IMG/VR virus record: IMGVR_UViG_3300048586_000142
Span: 1-21,224 of that record
DNA from: a virus
Length of the DNA: 21,224 bases
Direction: 5' to 3' (one strand)
Part shown: positions 1 through 7,500 of the stretch, piece by piece
Numbering within the stretch: the stretch's first letter is position 1
How the letters are laid out: every line of letters begins with the position of its first letter
Program-made: the position numbers and the translations under genes
The notes under the pieces: generated by a model
Seen by the model: only the letters and a program-made list of their open reading frames with translations
Database searches by the model: none
What the model was told of the DNA's origin: nothing

Positions 1-218
1 GGGAGTTGCCTCCCCTGCTCGTAGCTGCGGACCGCGCCTTCGTAGGCATCCTTCAGAAACCCAGGCCAAGCGAACGTCAGGCTTCCATCTTCATACTGTC
101 CGATGGGGAGCATGGTCGCGCGGTCGATGATGGGAGCCGCCATCGCATTCGACGGTTGATCGACAGCATCCGGCGCGCGGAGCATCGCGTTCCGCGGCAA
201 CTCTCCGTAAGGAAGCAT
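1..218 (-). CDS. N-terminal part of an unknown phage protein (runs off left edge)
   Basis: The ATG at 218 opens a frame that stays open to the window edge, giving 72 complete codons. It follows the stop of the next gene with the tight junction TAG-CC-ATG and has an AAGAAGG ribosome site about ten bases upstream, so it is the last visible gene of the late operon. I do not recognise the family. The N-terminus contains PRNAML (residues 8-13), also found near the N-terminus of the ejection-like protein at 4065-5288, followed by a Pro/Ala/Met-rich stretch and an aromatic segment (FAWPGFLKDAYEGA). The position after the tail-fibre genes fits a virion or ejected protein, but that is inference. Confidence 0.7.
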   Translation of the reverse strand, partial: MLPYGELPRNAMLRAPDAVDQPSNAMAAPIIDRATMLPIGQYEDGSLTFAWPGFLKDAYEGAVRSYEQGRQL

Positions 219-220
219 GG

Positions 221-481
221 CTATCCGACCTTCTTGAGCTGCTGCTCTGCGGCGCTGTTCAACGCACCCATGGCAATCTCGATGCCCTCAACGCGGACCT
301 TATGATCCTCCATGAACTGGAGGATGAGCTGCATCGCCTTCTGCCATTCCATCTCGCGCTTCTCGAGCACGGCGAGCCGGTCCAGGACCGACTGCGGCAC
401 GAGTTCCGTACGCGTTTCGGTATGGTGGTTCTCCCGGATGATTGCGCCGGGCGCGCGGTGCCGCCATCCTTTTACGGCCAT
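221..481 (-). CDS. Small helical protein of unknown function
   Basis: This encodes 86 residues. Its ATG overlaps the end of the upstream gene by ten bases (ATGGCCGTAA) and its TAG is two bases before the next ATG, so it is coupled on both sides. The first ~25 residues are basic and polar; residues ~30-86 are a heptad-like amphipathic helix (SVLDRLAVLEKREMEWQKAM onward) ending in KKVG, which suggests a coiled coil. No catalytic or metal motif is visible. Its place among tail genes suggests a structural or assembly role, but the function is unknown. Confidence 0.65.
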   Translation of the reverse strand: MAVKGWRHRAPGAIIRENHHTETRTELVPQSVLDRLAVLEKREMEWQKAMQLILQFMEDHKVRVEGIEIAMGALNSAAEQQLKKVG

Positions 482-1152
482 GCCACCGCCTCGAAGATTG
501 CCTTGGCTTCTTCAGCCGAACCAGCTTCCTTGATCGCTTTCTTCGCAGCAAGACGGATACGCTCTATTGCGCCCCCGACTTCGGCGAATGCCTCGTAACG
601 GTCCATCACGAGCGTGGCCGCTTCGCGCAGCGTGTTGGCTTCAATACCTACGGACGCCGCAAGCACGGGATAGTCGGCTAGATCGAGTTCGGCATTCTCA
701 GGCTGCCCTAGGACCGCGATCGCCTGGTCCTTCTTCTCCTGGTACGTGAGGGCCATTCCGGCGCCGCCCGTAATGTGCGAAAGCCGAGCGCGCTCGGCGC
801 CGATGTCGACCAGCGCGAGACAGTCTTCCTTGGTCAACTGTTGCGGGATGGGCACCGCTTCCTCTGCGGCTTCGGCCTGTTCGGCGTGAAGCTCCGCGTC
901 GGTCTTCGCCGTCTCCCAGGCCGCGAGGATGTCACTGAACTCCGCCTTAAAGTCCTCTTCCGAGATCTTCCGCGGGGCTGGCCAGTACCCGTCTAAGGCC
1001 CTGTGCTCGACATACCCCGCCCCCGCTTCCAGCCGCGCGGCATTGATATGGCCGATGTCTTCGTGCCCAAGCCCGGCGGAGATGATCGGTACGGTTTTCC
1101 AGACCCCGTTGACCGCGACGCGGTTGTCCGGCGGGATGATGACGATGTCCAT
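472..1152 (-). CDS. Tail-fibre-assembly-like protein
   Basis: This encodes 226 residues. The N-terminal ~60 residues form a short beta-rich segment (IVIIPPDNRVAVNGVWKTV). The middle is acidic and Glu/Ala-rich (residues ~65-100). The C-terminal ~110 residues are helical, with a YQEKKDQAIAVL segment and a regularly spaced Ala/Glu helix bundle. This layout resembles the tail-fibre-assembly/chaperone-type proteins that follow fibre genes in many phages of Proteobacteria. It lies two genes downstream of the collar-type fibre. Its ATG overlaps the preceding stop (TGATG), indicating coupled translation. The family assignment rests on layout and context rather than on a diagnostic motif. Confidence 0.6.
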   Translation of the reverse strand: MDIVIIPPDNRVAVNGVWKTVPIISAGLGHEDIGHINAARLEAGAGYVEHRALDGYWPAPRKISEEDFKAEFSDILAAWETAKTDAELHAEQAEAAEEAVPIPQQLTKEDCLALVDIGAERARLSHITGGAGMALTYQEKKDQAIAVLGQPENAELDLADYPVLAASVGIEANTLREAATLVMDRYEAFAEVGGAIERIRLAAKKAIKEAGSAEEAKAIFEAVAWP

Positions 1153-1493
1153 CAGTGCTGCGCTCCCGGAAGGGCCTTATTGGCTGTTTCCATGCTCTGC
1201 AGCGCCCTGTCGCGCTGCTCGATCTGCTTGCGCCCGATCTTGGTGACCTGGTTGCGGAAGCTCTCGGTCGCGGCGCCAAGCTCGTTCGTCGCCTTGCCGA
1301 TGCTCATCAGCAACGTCGGAATGTGGTTGTCGACGCACTCCCAGAGGTTGATCGTCTCCTTGGTCTGCGGGTTGAGCCCTTGCAGGAGTTGCCACCGGTT
1401 CGAGCAGGCGCCGCTCGTGACCAAAGCCCGGCAGGACTTAGCGAACCCCGTGCAGTGGCACTTCTTCTCCTTGGGGGGCAGGTTGTCGCTCAT
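1152..1493 (-). CDS. Cys-rich small phage protein, unknown function
   Basis: This encodes 113 residues from the ATG at 1493, which has AAAGGA about six bases upstream and follows the fibre stop as TGA-CC-ATG. A TTG six bases further up is in frame but less likely. The N-terminal third has four cysteines at residues 12, 14, 21 and 30 (KKCHCTGFAKSC...GACSNRW), a spacing that could bind a metal or form disulfides. The rest is helical (residues ~50-113), with a run of Lys/Arg/Gln in RKQIEQRDRALQ. I do not recognise a named family. Position between a fibre gene and its presumed assembly protein suggests a tail or assembly role. Confidence 0.75.
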   Translation of the reverse strand: MSDNLPPKEKKCHCTGFAKSCRALVTSGACSNRWQLLQGLNPQTKETINLWECVDNHIPTLLMSIGKATNELGAATESFRNQVTKIGRKQIEQRDRALQSMETANKALPGAQH

Positions 1494-1495
1494 GG

Positions 1496-2248
1496 TCAAT
1501 CCTTTGTCGCGATGATGAAGTCGACGTATTTGGGGTCGAATGAAATCGACGTGCCGGATCCGCCAAGAGGCACAGTGCCCGCAATGCCCAGGGTGGTTGT
1601 GTTCCAGGAAAAGTTCTGAAGCGACGCCGGGCTTGAGAACGGGGCGCCACTGCCGCCGAGCGAACCGTTACGAACTATGCCGCCAACCTGAGAACCGCTG
1701 ATCGACAAGCTTGACGACACCAGATTGGCCGAGGGCAGGTTTCCTTGTGTCAGCGTTCGGTTTGCAAAGACGGAAGACACGGCATTGGTGCCGCCGGATG
1801 CAGCGGAGCCCGACACGAGGCGCGGCATGGCGTCGTCGTGGGTCACGCTCTTGGTCCAGCCGGGAGGGGCGTTCGTCTGCCCGAAAATCTGCACCGTACC
1901 GGCAGGGAGCTGCGCATTGATCAGGTCGTCGAAGCCGCCGGTATCGAGCGCGCCCTGGACGTTGTCATGTTCCCACACAACGACATCATCGTCGTCCTTG
2001 AGACGAATGCGATATGCGTCCGTGCCGGCGTACACGATCACGCGCGTGCCGCCCGACGAGACCGGATAGCCGCCCGCGTTGAGATCGACCGTGGTCCCCA
2101 GCGAGGTCAATAGATCCTTGTCGGAATAGACGGTCATGGGGTTGGTCGTGCCGGCGTCGAAAAACTCGATTGTGCCGCCGGCAATGATGATGCCGTTGTC
2201 GTCTTCCGCCCGCCAACCGGGCGTGAATACCTTGGTGCTATCGGCCAT
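1496..2248 (-). CDS. Tail fibre protein with collar-like C-terminal domain
   Basis: This encodes 250 residues. Residues ~1-100 form a beta-rich attachment domain (GWRAEDDNGIIIAGGTIEFF, then VYAGTDAYRIRLKD), as seen at the base of many phage fibres. Residues ~113-250 begin LPAGTVQIFGQTNAPPGWTK, the hallmark of the phage tail-collar/fibre-tip fold, followed by a Ser/Gly/Asn-rich receptor-tip-like region and the closing segment YVDFIIATKD. The length is short for a whole fibre, so it may be a tip subunit. The start directly abuts the previous stop (TAA-ATG). It lies downstream of the ejection genes, about where P22 has its receptor-binding gene (gp9), although it is not a P22 tailspike. Confidence 0.82.
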   Translation of the reverse strand: MADSTKVFTPGWRAEDDNGIIIAGGTIEFFDAGTTNPMTVYSDKDLLTSLGTTVDLNAGGYPVSSGGTRVIVYAGTDAYRIRLKDDDDVVVWEHDNVQGALDTGGFDDLINAQLPAGTVQIFGQTNAPPGWTKSVTHDDAMPRLVSGSAASGGTNAVSSVFANRTLTQGNLPSANLVSSSLSISGSQVGGIVRNGSLGGSGAPFSSPASLQNFSWNTTTLGIAGTVPLGGSGTSISFDPKYVDFIIATKD

Positions 2249-2437
2249 TTATCTGAATCCGCGCATGGCGTTGGAAGGGGGAGGAGACGCGGCGGGCACT
2301 GCGACGTCGGGAACGCCATCACCATCTAAATCAACGAGCTGTTGGCGAATGGTCGAGACGTCGTGATCGTATTGGGTGCGAAAGCGTTTGTTCGCAGGAT
2401 CGCGCGGTTGCGATAAGGAGTGGTGAGGCTTATCCAT
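2249..2437 (-). CDS. Small protein with calcium-loop-like Asp motif
   Basis: This encodes 62 residues, coupled upstream by TAATG and downstream by TAA-ATG. The N-terminal half is basic and polar. Residues 36-44 read DLDGDGVPD, i.e. Asp at 36, 38, 40 and 44 with Gly at 41, which is the DxDxDGxxD calcium-binding loop used in dockerin and thrombospondin-type repeats. The C-terminus is Pro/Ala-rich. With only one loop it may be a structural calcium site in a virion protein. I do not recognise the family. Confidence 0.7.
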   Translation of the reverse strand: MDKPHHSLSQPRDPANKRFRTQYDHDVSTIRQQLVDLDGDGVPDVAVPAASPPPSNAMRGFR

Positions 2438-4065
2438 TACCTACCTCCTGCCATCGCGTTGCCATTTCCGGCCCGGGCGACTTGCTCAGCCTGATAGATC
2501 GCCAAGAGCATCTGAGACAGTTGCTGCGGGCTCAGCTTCATCGCATTCATCGCGCCTTCCGCGCCGGCTGCGACGCGGCCCGTGCCATAACCAAGCTCTC
2601 CCATGAGCCGAGGCGAAGAGGCTGCAATCAGCGGCAGAAGGTACGGGTTCATGTGCGTAATTGCAGCGATACCGGTTCCCGTTGCTCCCAGCCCTTGAAG
2701 CCCGCGCGGCGTTGGACTGCTGAGAGTTTGACCAGCAAGCGCTGCTGGCAGGTCCGGCTCTTTGGCAGCCAGCTCATCCATAAGTTTCGTTCGGCGGCCG
2801 TAGTTGGTGTTGACGTTGTTGCGCATGACGGACTGGAGCTTGCGGGCCGTCGTGTCAGGCGCAGCGCGCTCTGAAATCGAAAACGTCTTCTGCAAATCCG
2901 TGATGCGATCTGACGCGTCTGCGTAGCCCTTCATCGTTTGGGCGTACTCAGGTACCTGCTTGGTGATTTCGGCTTTGATAGTGTTGTAGACGTGATCAGC
3001 CACGGCGCGCGCTTTAGTGCCGGGTTGCGTGCTCTGCCGGATCTCGCCAATGGATTGCTTGAGGGCATCAAAGCCTTCAGCCGCGCGATAGGAGGTGTCG
3101 GCCGGTCCAGCCTTTGCGACCTCTCGGAATTGATCGACCTTGGCCTGGATGTCGGAGAGGGTCTTGGCTGCTACATCGTCAATGGGGACACCGCGATAAT
3201 AGGCTATGCCGTGCGCGTCAGCGATCGACTGCACAACCGGCGCATAGCTGATGGGAGCGTCGCTCGCCTTGACCGCCTCCATCCCGGATTTGTAGGCATC
3301 AGAGCGGTCCTTCCTGATCTGCCCCATGGCGGACTGTGCCATGTCGATGGTGTCGTTGATGCCGGCGTTGCCGCGCATGTTGTCGAGGAAAACTCTATTA
3401 CCCTCGTAACCGGCCTTGCTGGCCGCGCGGATTGGTTCGGCTCCAGCACCCGTCAACACGCCAACGGCAGGAGCGACGACTTTTTTTCCGGTCAACTTGA
3501 TGGCTTTGGCGGCTGCCGTTATCGGATCGACTGCTCGACCCACAGCGCCGACCGTTTGCGCCACCTTCCCAGCCACCCCAGGAGCGCGCGCTGGCACTGC
3601 CGCGCCACCTGTGATGACTGTGGACGCGTCGGCTGCGAATCCTACTGGGTCTTGTGCAATCGTCCGCTTCAGGTCGTCTACGCTGCCGTACCTGTCACCG
3701 AAGAAGTCGGCGACAGCATCGAACGAAGCCTCCCGCTCCGCCTTGGCTTTAGGCTCCATCGGAACGCCCACAGCGCCAGCGGCCTTCGAAAGACCGCCGT
3801 AACCGACGTCGGCTACCGTCTTAATGGTCTCAATCGGGTGAGTGACAGCGTGAGCGATGTTGCCGCCGAACTCGGCTGCACTTTTGGGGATATTTGAGAC
3901 GGCCGTCGTGGCGACTTCAGACCACGGCATTGATTGCTGCGGCTGCTTAGGCCACTTTTCCATCGCAGCTCGCAACGCACCCTGGATCGCCTCTTCCGAA
4001 GCGTCGTCAGGGACGTTGATCCATGCCGTAGAGCCATCCGGTCCGGTCAGTTTTGCGCGCGGCAT
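2437..4065 (-). CDS. Putative DNA-ejection (internal virion) protein, gp16 position
   Basis: This encodes 542 residues. Residues ~1-40 are a small domain (LTGPDGSTAWINVPDDASEE) of the kind often found at the start of phage internal virion proteins. The rest is Ala-rich and helical, with hydrophobic Gly/Ala-rich patches (ADASTVITGGAAVPA, ~150-165; TGTGIAAITHMNPYLLPLIA, ~460-480) that could be membrane-active. It is the third of three consecutive proteins of 209, 407 and 542 residues, mirroring P22 gp7, gp20 and gp16 (229, 471 and 609) in order and relative size. These proteins leave the virion to form a DNA conduit. Sequence similarity to gp16 is not evident by eye; the assignment is from context. 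Start coupled as TGATG. Confidence 0.75.
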   Translation of the reverse strand: MPRAKLTGPDGSTAWINVPDDASEEAIQGALRAAMEKWPKQPQQSMPWSEVATTAVSNIPKSAAEFGGNIAHAVTHPIETIKTVADVGYGGLSKAAGAVGVPMEPKAKAEREASFDAVADFFGDRYGSVDDLKRTIAQDPVGFAADASTVITGGAAVPARAPGVAGKVAQTVGAVGRAVDPITAAAKAIKLTGKKVVAPAVGVLTGAGAEPIRAASKAGYEGNRVFLDNMRGNAGINDTIDMAQSAMGQIRKDRSDAYKSGMEAVKASDAPISYAPVVQSIADAHGIAYYRGVPIDDVAAKTLSDIQAKVDQFREVAKAGPADTSYRAAEGFDALKQSIGEIRQSTQPGTKARAVADHVYNTIKAEITKQVPEYAQTMKGYADASDRITDLQKTFSISERAAPDTTARKLQSVMRNNVNTNYGRRTKLMDELAAKEPDLPAALAGQTLSSPTPRGLQGLGATGTGIAAITHMNPYLLPLIAASSPRLMGELGYGTGRVAAGAEGAMNAMKLSPQQLSQMLLAIYQAEQVARAGNGNAMAGGR

Positions 4066-5288
4066 CAGTCAAACTCCAAGCTGAAGCCGTTGCCAAGATC
4101 GAGAGGTGCTTTGGGCAGGAAGCCACCCTCGCCGCGCCCCTGAAGGACGTTGCCGCCGTTACTCGCGCCGGCCTTTCTTTTGGCGATGTCGATAAGCTTG
4201 ACGACTTCGTCGCGGAACTCTTTCAGCGCCGCGCGATACGCCTTTGTGCCCATCGTCTGTGTCGTGAGGCGGTTATAGGCTGACTGTGCGGCTTGACCCT
4301 CCCGCTCCGTGATAGCGCCGCCACCACGAAGGTCGTTGTAGGCCTGCAAGAATGTCTGACCTTGGATCTGATCAAGACGGGATTGGGTCTCAGCCATCGC
4401 TTCGGTTTGCAGTTCTTTTGGAATGCGACCGCCAACGAAGCCTGTGACCTTGTCGAGGTTGGGATCGTTATAAATCGCATCGATTGTCGCCAGCATGCGA
4501 TCGCCGGCGCCAGTGACGGTGGGCAATGCGGCCGTCGCTTTGCCGCGCGCTTCACCTACAGCTTCGGCCGAGGCCTTTTCGGCAACGTTGATGGGTATGG
4601 TTTTCGGATCAGCAGATGGATTTATGGGATCGGGCGAGACGAATTCTGTCCCGGCGTTGTAGTATCGATCCGCCCGCTTCATCGTCAGGTATTTTTTCTG
4701 TTCTTCCGATGGGAGCCTCTGGAAGTACTCATATTCCTGGACGTTCGACGGCTTATCCTTGCCGAGGATGCCGCGCGCCGTCGACATGAACAGATCTGGA
4801 CCTGTCACGGGATCGAGGAACTGCTTCGGTGCGCCTTCAAACCCTGGCGTCGACAGCACGTCGTTCCACCGCTGCGCTCTGAGCGCCGGGTCCTTCTCGT
4901 TGATGACGTACTTTTCGATGTGAGGGGCGAGCAGCTTCACCTTCTCGGTGAACTTGTTCTGGGTGCGGTCCTCTTGCGAATTCGAGAACTCCGTGGCGGC
5001 GCGCTGGTCGACAACACCTTGGCGACCACGGGTGTATGCCGTCTCGTCGGCATAGCGCTGATCTTGAAGCTGGTCCCGGCCATGACGATAGGCTGTCTCT
5101 TCCGCATAGCGTCTGTCCGCCATGGCGTTGCGGCCGCGCTGGTAGGTGCGCTCTTCCTTGCGCTCCGCAGCAAGGCGGTCCTGCTGGTTGCGCTCGTTGA
5201 TGGCGTCGATGCCCGCATTGAGCCCGCTGAAATCCAGCATGGCGTTGCGGGGCACCTGATAAGCGGGAAGTGGAACGTATCCGGCCAT
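4065..5288 (-). CDS. Putative DNA-ejection protein with 18-residue repeats, gp20 position
   Basis: This encodes 407 residues; the upstream GGGGG stretch (AAGGGGGTATC before the ATG) is a good ribosome site. After an N-terminal PRNAML motif (residues 13-18), residues 45-98 are three exact-length 18-residue repeats built on E-E/T-x-Y-x-x-G-R...D-x-R-x-A, highly charged and probably a continuous helix. The C-terminal third contains GGGAITEREGQAAQSAYNRL (~325-345), a pattern I associate with phage internal/transfer proteins. It sits second of three putative ejection proteins and matches P22 gp20 in place. No enzyme motif is seen. Confidence in coding is very high; the role is inferred from context. 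Confidence 0.75.
   Translation of the reverse strand: MAGYVPLPAYQVPRNAMLDFSGLNAGIDAINERNQQDRLAAERKEERTYQRGRNAMADRRYAEETAYRHGRDQLQDQRYADETAYTRGRQGVVDQRAATEFSNSQEDRTQNKFTEKVKLLAPHIEKYVINEKDPALRAQRWNDVLSTPGFEGAPKQFLDPVTGPDLFMSTARGILGKDKPSNVQEYEYFQRLPSEEQKKYLTMKRADRYYNAGTEFVSPDPINPSADPKTIPINVAEKASAEAVGEARGKATAALPTVTGAGDRMLATIDAIYNDPNLDKVTGFVGGRIPKELQTEAMAETQSRLDQIQGQTFLQAYNDLRGGGAITEREGQAAQSAYNRLTTQTMGTKAYRAALKEFRDEVVKLIDIAKRKAGASNGGNVLQGRGEGGFLPKAPLDLGNGFSLEFD
4995..5156 (-). repeat. Three tandem 54-bp (18-codon) repeats inside the ejection-protein gene
   Basis: The codons for residues 45-62, 63-80 and 81-98 encode aligned units EERTYQRGRNAMADRRYA, EETAYRHGRDQLQDQRYA and DETAYTRGRQGVVDQRAA. Unit length is constant, with E/D-E, Y, GR, D, R and A conserved. 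Confidence 0.85.
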
Positions 5289-5297
5289 GATACCCCC

Positions 5298-5927
5298 TTA
5301 AGCAGGCTTGCCACCGCCGCCGGCCATCGCCTTGGCGACTGTGCCAGCGATGTTCAGCAGGTTGTTCGTGAGAATGCCGCGGCTCTCGGCCATCGCGTTA
5401 CCGTAGTTGACGGCGTTACCAGCCTTAGTCGCGCCGTAGCCCCAAGCCAGTTCGCCCTGTCCCGCTCTCACGTTTGAACGGCCCGTGGCGGCGTTGAAGC
5501 CCGTCTGCATTGCGTTCTGCCCGACGTCGCGCGTGCGATCGAGCCAGCCCTGATACCCTTCGTTCGCTACCCTTGCGCCGGCCAACGCCGCCTTTCCGCC
5601 TCCCACCGATCCGCGCGCGTTCTGGTAGCGCATCATGGCGTTCTGGTTGATGTCGTTCATGCGTTGATACGCAGGGTCGGAAAAGTACCGCTCCTGCGCC
5701 GCCGCGCGCTCTTCCGGCGTTCCGAGGCCTATGGCTTGGCGATAGATGTTATTGTCGGCCATGCCCTGCTGGCCGGCCTGCACGTAAGGCGAGAATTCGT
5801 CATAGGCCTTGCCGTAGTAGCCTTGGGCATCCTTGTAGCCCTGGCCAAGAGCGGCCTCAGATTTCTTGTTCGCCTTAGCAAGGTCCTTGCGCTGGCTCTT
5901 GCCAGTGAAATCGTCCCAGAATCCCAT
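5298..5927 (-). CDS. Putative DNA-ejection protein, gp7 position
   Basis: This encodes 209 residues from the ATG at 5927 (MGFWDDFTGKSQRKDL). A longer upstream reading to 6020 exists, but it would run across the small CxxC gene in another frame, and the 5927 start has the operon's usual TGA-CC-ATG spacing. The N-terminus is a short amphipathic segment, followed by a Tyr/Gln-rich helical region and a Gly/Ala/Asn-rich C-terminal half. MGFWDDFTG followed by a basic stretch is a style seen in small phage internal proteins. It is the first and smallest of three consecutive putative ejection proteins, as gp7 is in P22 (229 residues). Confidence 0.75.
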   Translation of the reverse strand: MGFWDDFTGKSQRKDLAKANKKSEAALGQGYKDAQGYYGKAYDEFSPYVQAGQQGMADNNIYRQAIGLGTPEERAAAQERYFSDPAYQRMNDINQNAMMRYQNARGSVGGGKAALAGARVANEGYQGWLDRTRDVGQNAMQTGFNAATGRSNVRAGQGELAWGYGATKAGNAVNYGNAMAESRGILTNNLLNIAGTVAKAMAGGGGKPA

Positions 5928-5929
5928 GG

Positions 5930-6064
5930 TCAGCTCAGTCCATTCAGAACGCGCACGATTTCCTGCAACTTGTCGCGCCAGCTCTTCTTGAGCGGCACAT
6001 TGGTCCCGCAGTGCGGGCACGTCCCGATCGGCTCATCCGGGCCGGGAAGCGAAATCTTAGGCAT
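5930..6064 (-). CDS. 44-residue CxxC protein
   Basis: This small gene runs from ATG at 6064 to TGA at 5930. It overlaps the end of the gp10-like gene by eight bases (ATGCCTAA), and its stop is followed by CC-ATG of the next gene, the same junction used elsewhere in the operon. The product begins MPKISLPGPDEPIGTCPHCG and continues with a basic helix (KKSWRDKLQEIVRVL). Cys16 and Cys19 form one zinc knuckle (CPHC); a second pair is absent, so metal binding would need a partner or dimer. It occupies the place where P22 carries the tail-needle gene 26. Function unknown. Confidence 0.72.
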   Translation of the reverse strand: MPKISLPGPDEPIGTCPHCGTNVPLKKSWRDKLQEIVRVLNGLS

Positions 6065-7499
6065 GCGCCGGCTCCAGGATTTCCATGTCCACCGAAGCGC
6101 TCATCATCACGGTCTCGACCGGAGCCGAGATCCGGAAGCGGAACTGACGGCCTTTCGGCCCGCACGTCCCAAGCCGATTGATGCGGACGCGAATGTTGCG
6201 CTGCCCGAGGGCACCAAGGGATTTCTCACGTGCGACCGACCACGACGCGCCGCCGTCATCCGACCAGTCGATCAGGATCTTCGGTTCGGCCGCATGCGTG
6301 TTGGTCGAGTTGAGGCCGACGCCAAGCACGATGTCGAGGAACAGGGCATGAAAGGTCACGCCATGCGGGAACGCATGCACCGTCGGCGTGATGATCTCCT
6401 TGACGAGGTAGTTCCCGGCCTCGTCGTAGAGGCGCTCGCTCATCTCGTAGAGCGCGCCCGTGTCGTAGTCGCCAGCAATCAGCTTGTTGCCGAAGCGGGT
6501 CACCTGGGACACGCGCCAGCGGTTCAGCCCATAGCTCTTGCGGTCGTGCCAAAAGCCCGTCTTGCCGTCGTAAACCTTGGTCCAGTCGTCGCACGATAGC
6601 GCGTAGAAGAACCGGCCGGAGGCGGCCCAGGACGTCGCGCGAAGCTCAGACGCCCGGTCTGCCAAGGCGAGATCGTGGATGGCCTGCGAGATCTCCGGGT
6701 TCGAGATAATGCCACCCGAGTACCCGTTCAGTTTCCGCACCGTGTGATCCGGGGCCACCCAGATCAGGGTTTCGAGATCCGGGCTTTCGACAAAGCAGAC
6801 ACTTCCCGCCGCAAGGCAGCCAATACCGATGGCCTCCTGCCGCTCGTAGGGGAAATCCGCATCGCCGGTATTGGCGTGGAACTCGATGGAGTCCGTTCCG
6901 AAGAACACAACCTGACGTCCGAGCGCCTCGGCGCGCACAAGCTCGTCAGGCTTGGACTCGCACACGCCCTCATCGAGAGCGTCGATGGTCGAGAAGTTGT
7001 CGAGGCCGGTGATCATGTACCGGCCGTTCTCGACCGGGAGAATACCGTAGCCGTCGTGCCAGGCGAGGCAGAGCGGCGGATCGAGATCAGTGTCCGAAAT
7101 CAGGCTCATGGAGCCCGACTGGATCACATAGTAGGTGCCGACCGTGCCCGCTACGACAAGACCGATCTGAGGCGGGACCGCGCGATTGGAGCGCATGTAC
7201 ACGTCGCCCTCGGCGTCGATGTTGCCGATGTAGTCTTGGGCCGCGTTCGCGTCATAGCCCACCACGGACGGCCCGACTGCCACATAGAGCGTGTCGCCGA
7301 CGGTCAGCATCTCACGCACCCCGCCGGCGGCGGTGGGCGCAAACTCCGACAGGCCCTCAGTCCCGTAGATGATCCAGTTCGACTTGCCGTCCTCGCCCTG
7401 CTCTTCCGCAAAGCAGTTCGTGAACTTGGCAGATCCCGCCTGCTTGTTGCGGGCTGCGTTCGAGCGAAGACCGAGAGAGAGAGGAACGATCTCGCCCAC
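6057..7499 (-). CDS. P22 gp10-like tail hub / packaged-DNA stabilisation protein
   Basis: This encodes 480 residues (P22 gp10 is 472). It starts at a GTG one base after the stop of the gp4-like gene (TGA-C-GTG). The N-terminus (residues ~1-50) has the family's SNAARNKQAGSAKFTNCFAE pattern, and the body is a beta-propeller-like series ending with WSDDGGASWS and RFRISAP segments, as in gp10 homologues. In P22, gp10 forms the hexameric hub that closes the portal-gp4 channel and carries the rest of the tail. Order portal, scaffold, coat, gp4, gp10 agrees. High confidence for family. Confidence 0.9.
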   Translation of the reverse strand: MGEIVPLSLGLRSNAARNKQAGSAKFTNCFAEEQGEDGKSNWIIYGTEGLSEFAPTAAGGVREMLTVGDTLYVAVGPSVVGYDANAAQDYIGNIDAEGDVYMRSNRAVPPQIGLVVAGTVGTYYVIQSGSMSLISDTDLDPPLCLAWHDGYGILPVENGRYMITGLDNFSTIDALDEGVCESKPDELVRAEALGRQVVFFGTDSIEFHANTGDADFPYERQEAIGIGCLAAGSVCFVESPDLETLIWVAPDHTVRKLNGYSGGIISNPEISQAIHDLALADRASELRATSWAASGRFFYALSCDDWTKVYDGKTGFWHDRKSYGLNRWRVSQVTRFGNKLIAGDYDTGALYEMSERLYDEAGNYLVKEIITPTVHAFPHGVTFHALFLDIVLGVGLNSTNTHAAEPKILIDWSDDGGASWSVAREKSLGALGQRNIRVRINRLGTCGPKGRQFRFRISAPVETVMMSASVDMEILEPAHA

Positions 7500-7500
7500 G

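Noticed and set aside
4293-5477. 394-residue plus-strand frame
   Set aside because: It lies antisense to the ejection-type genes, crosses a gene boundary and has no recognisable domain.
5298-6020. Longer start for the gp7-position protein
   Set aside because: The extra N-terminus runs in another frame through the 44-residue CxxC gene; ATG 5927 fits the operon junction style.
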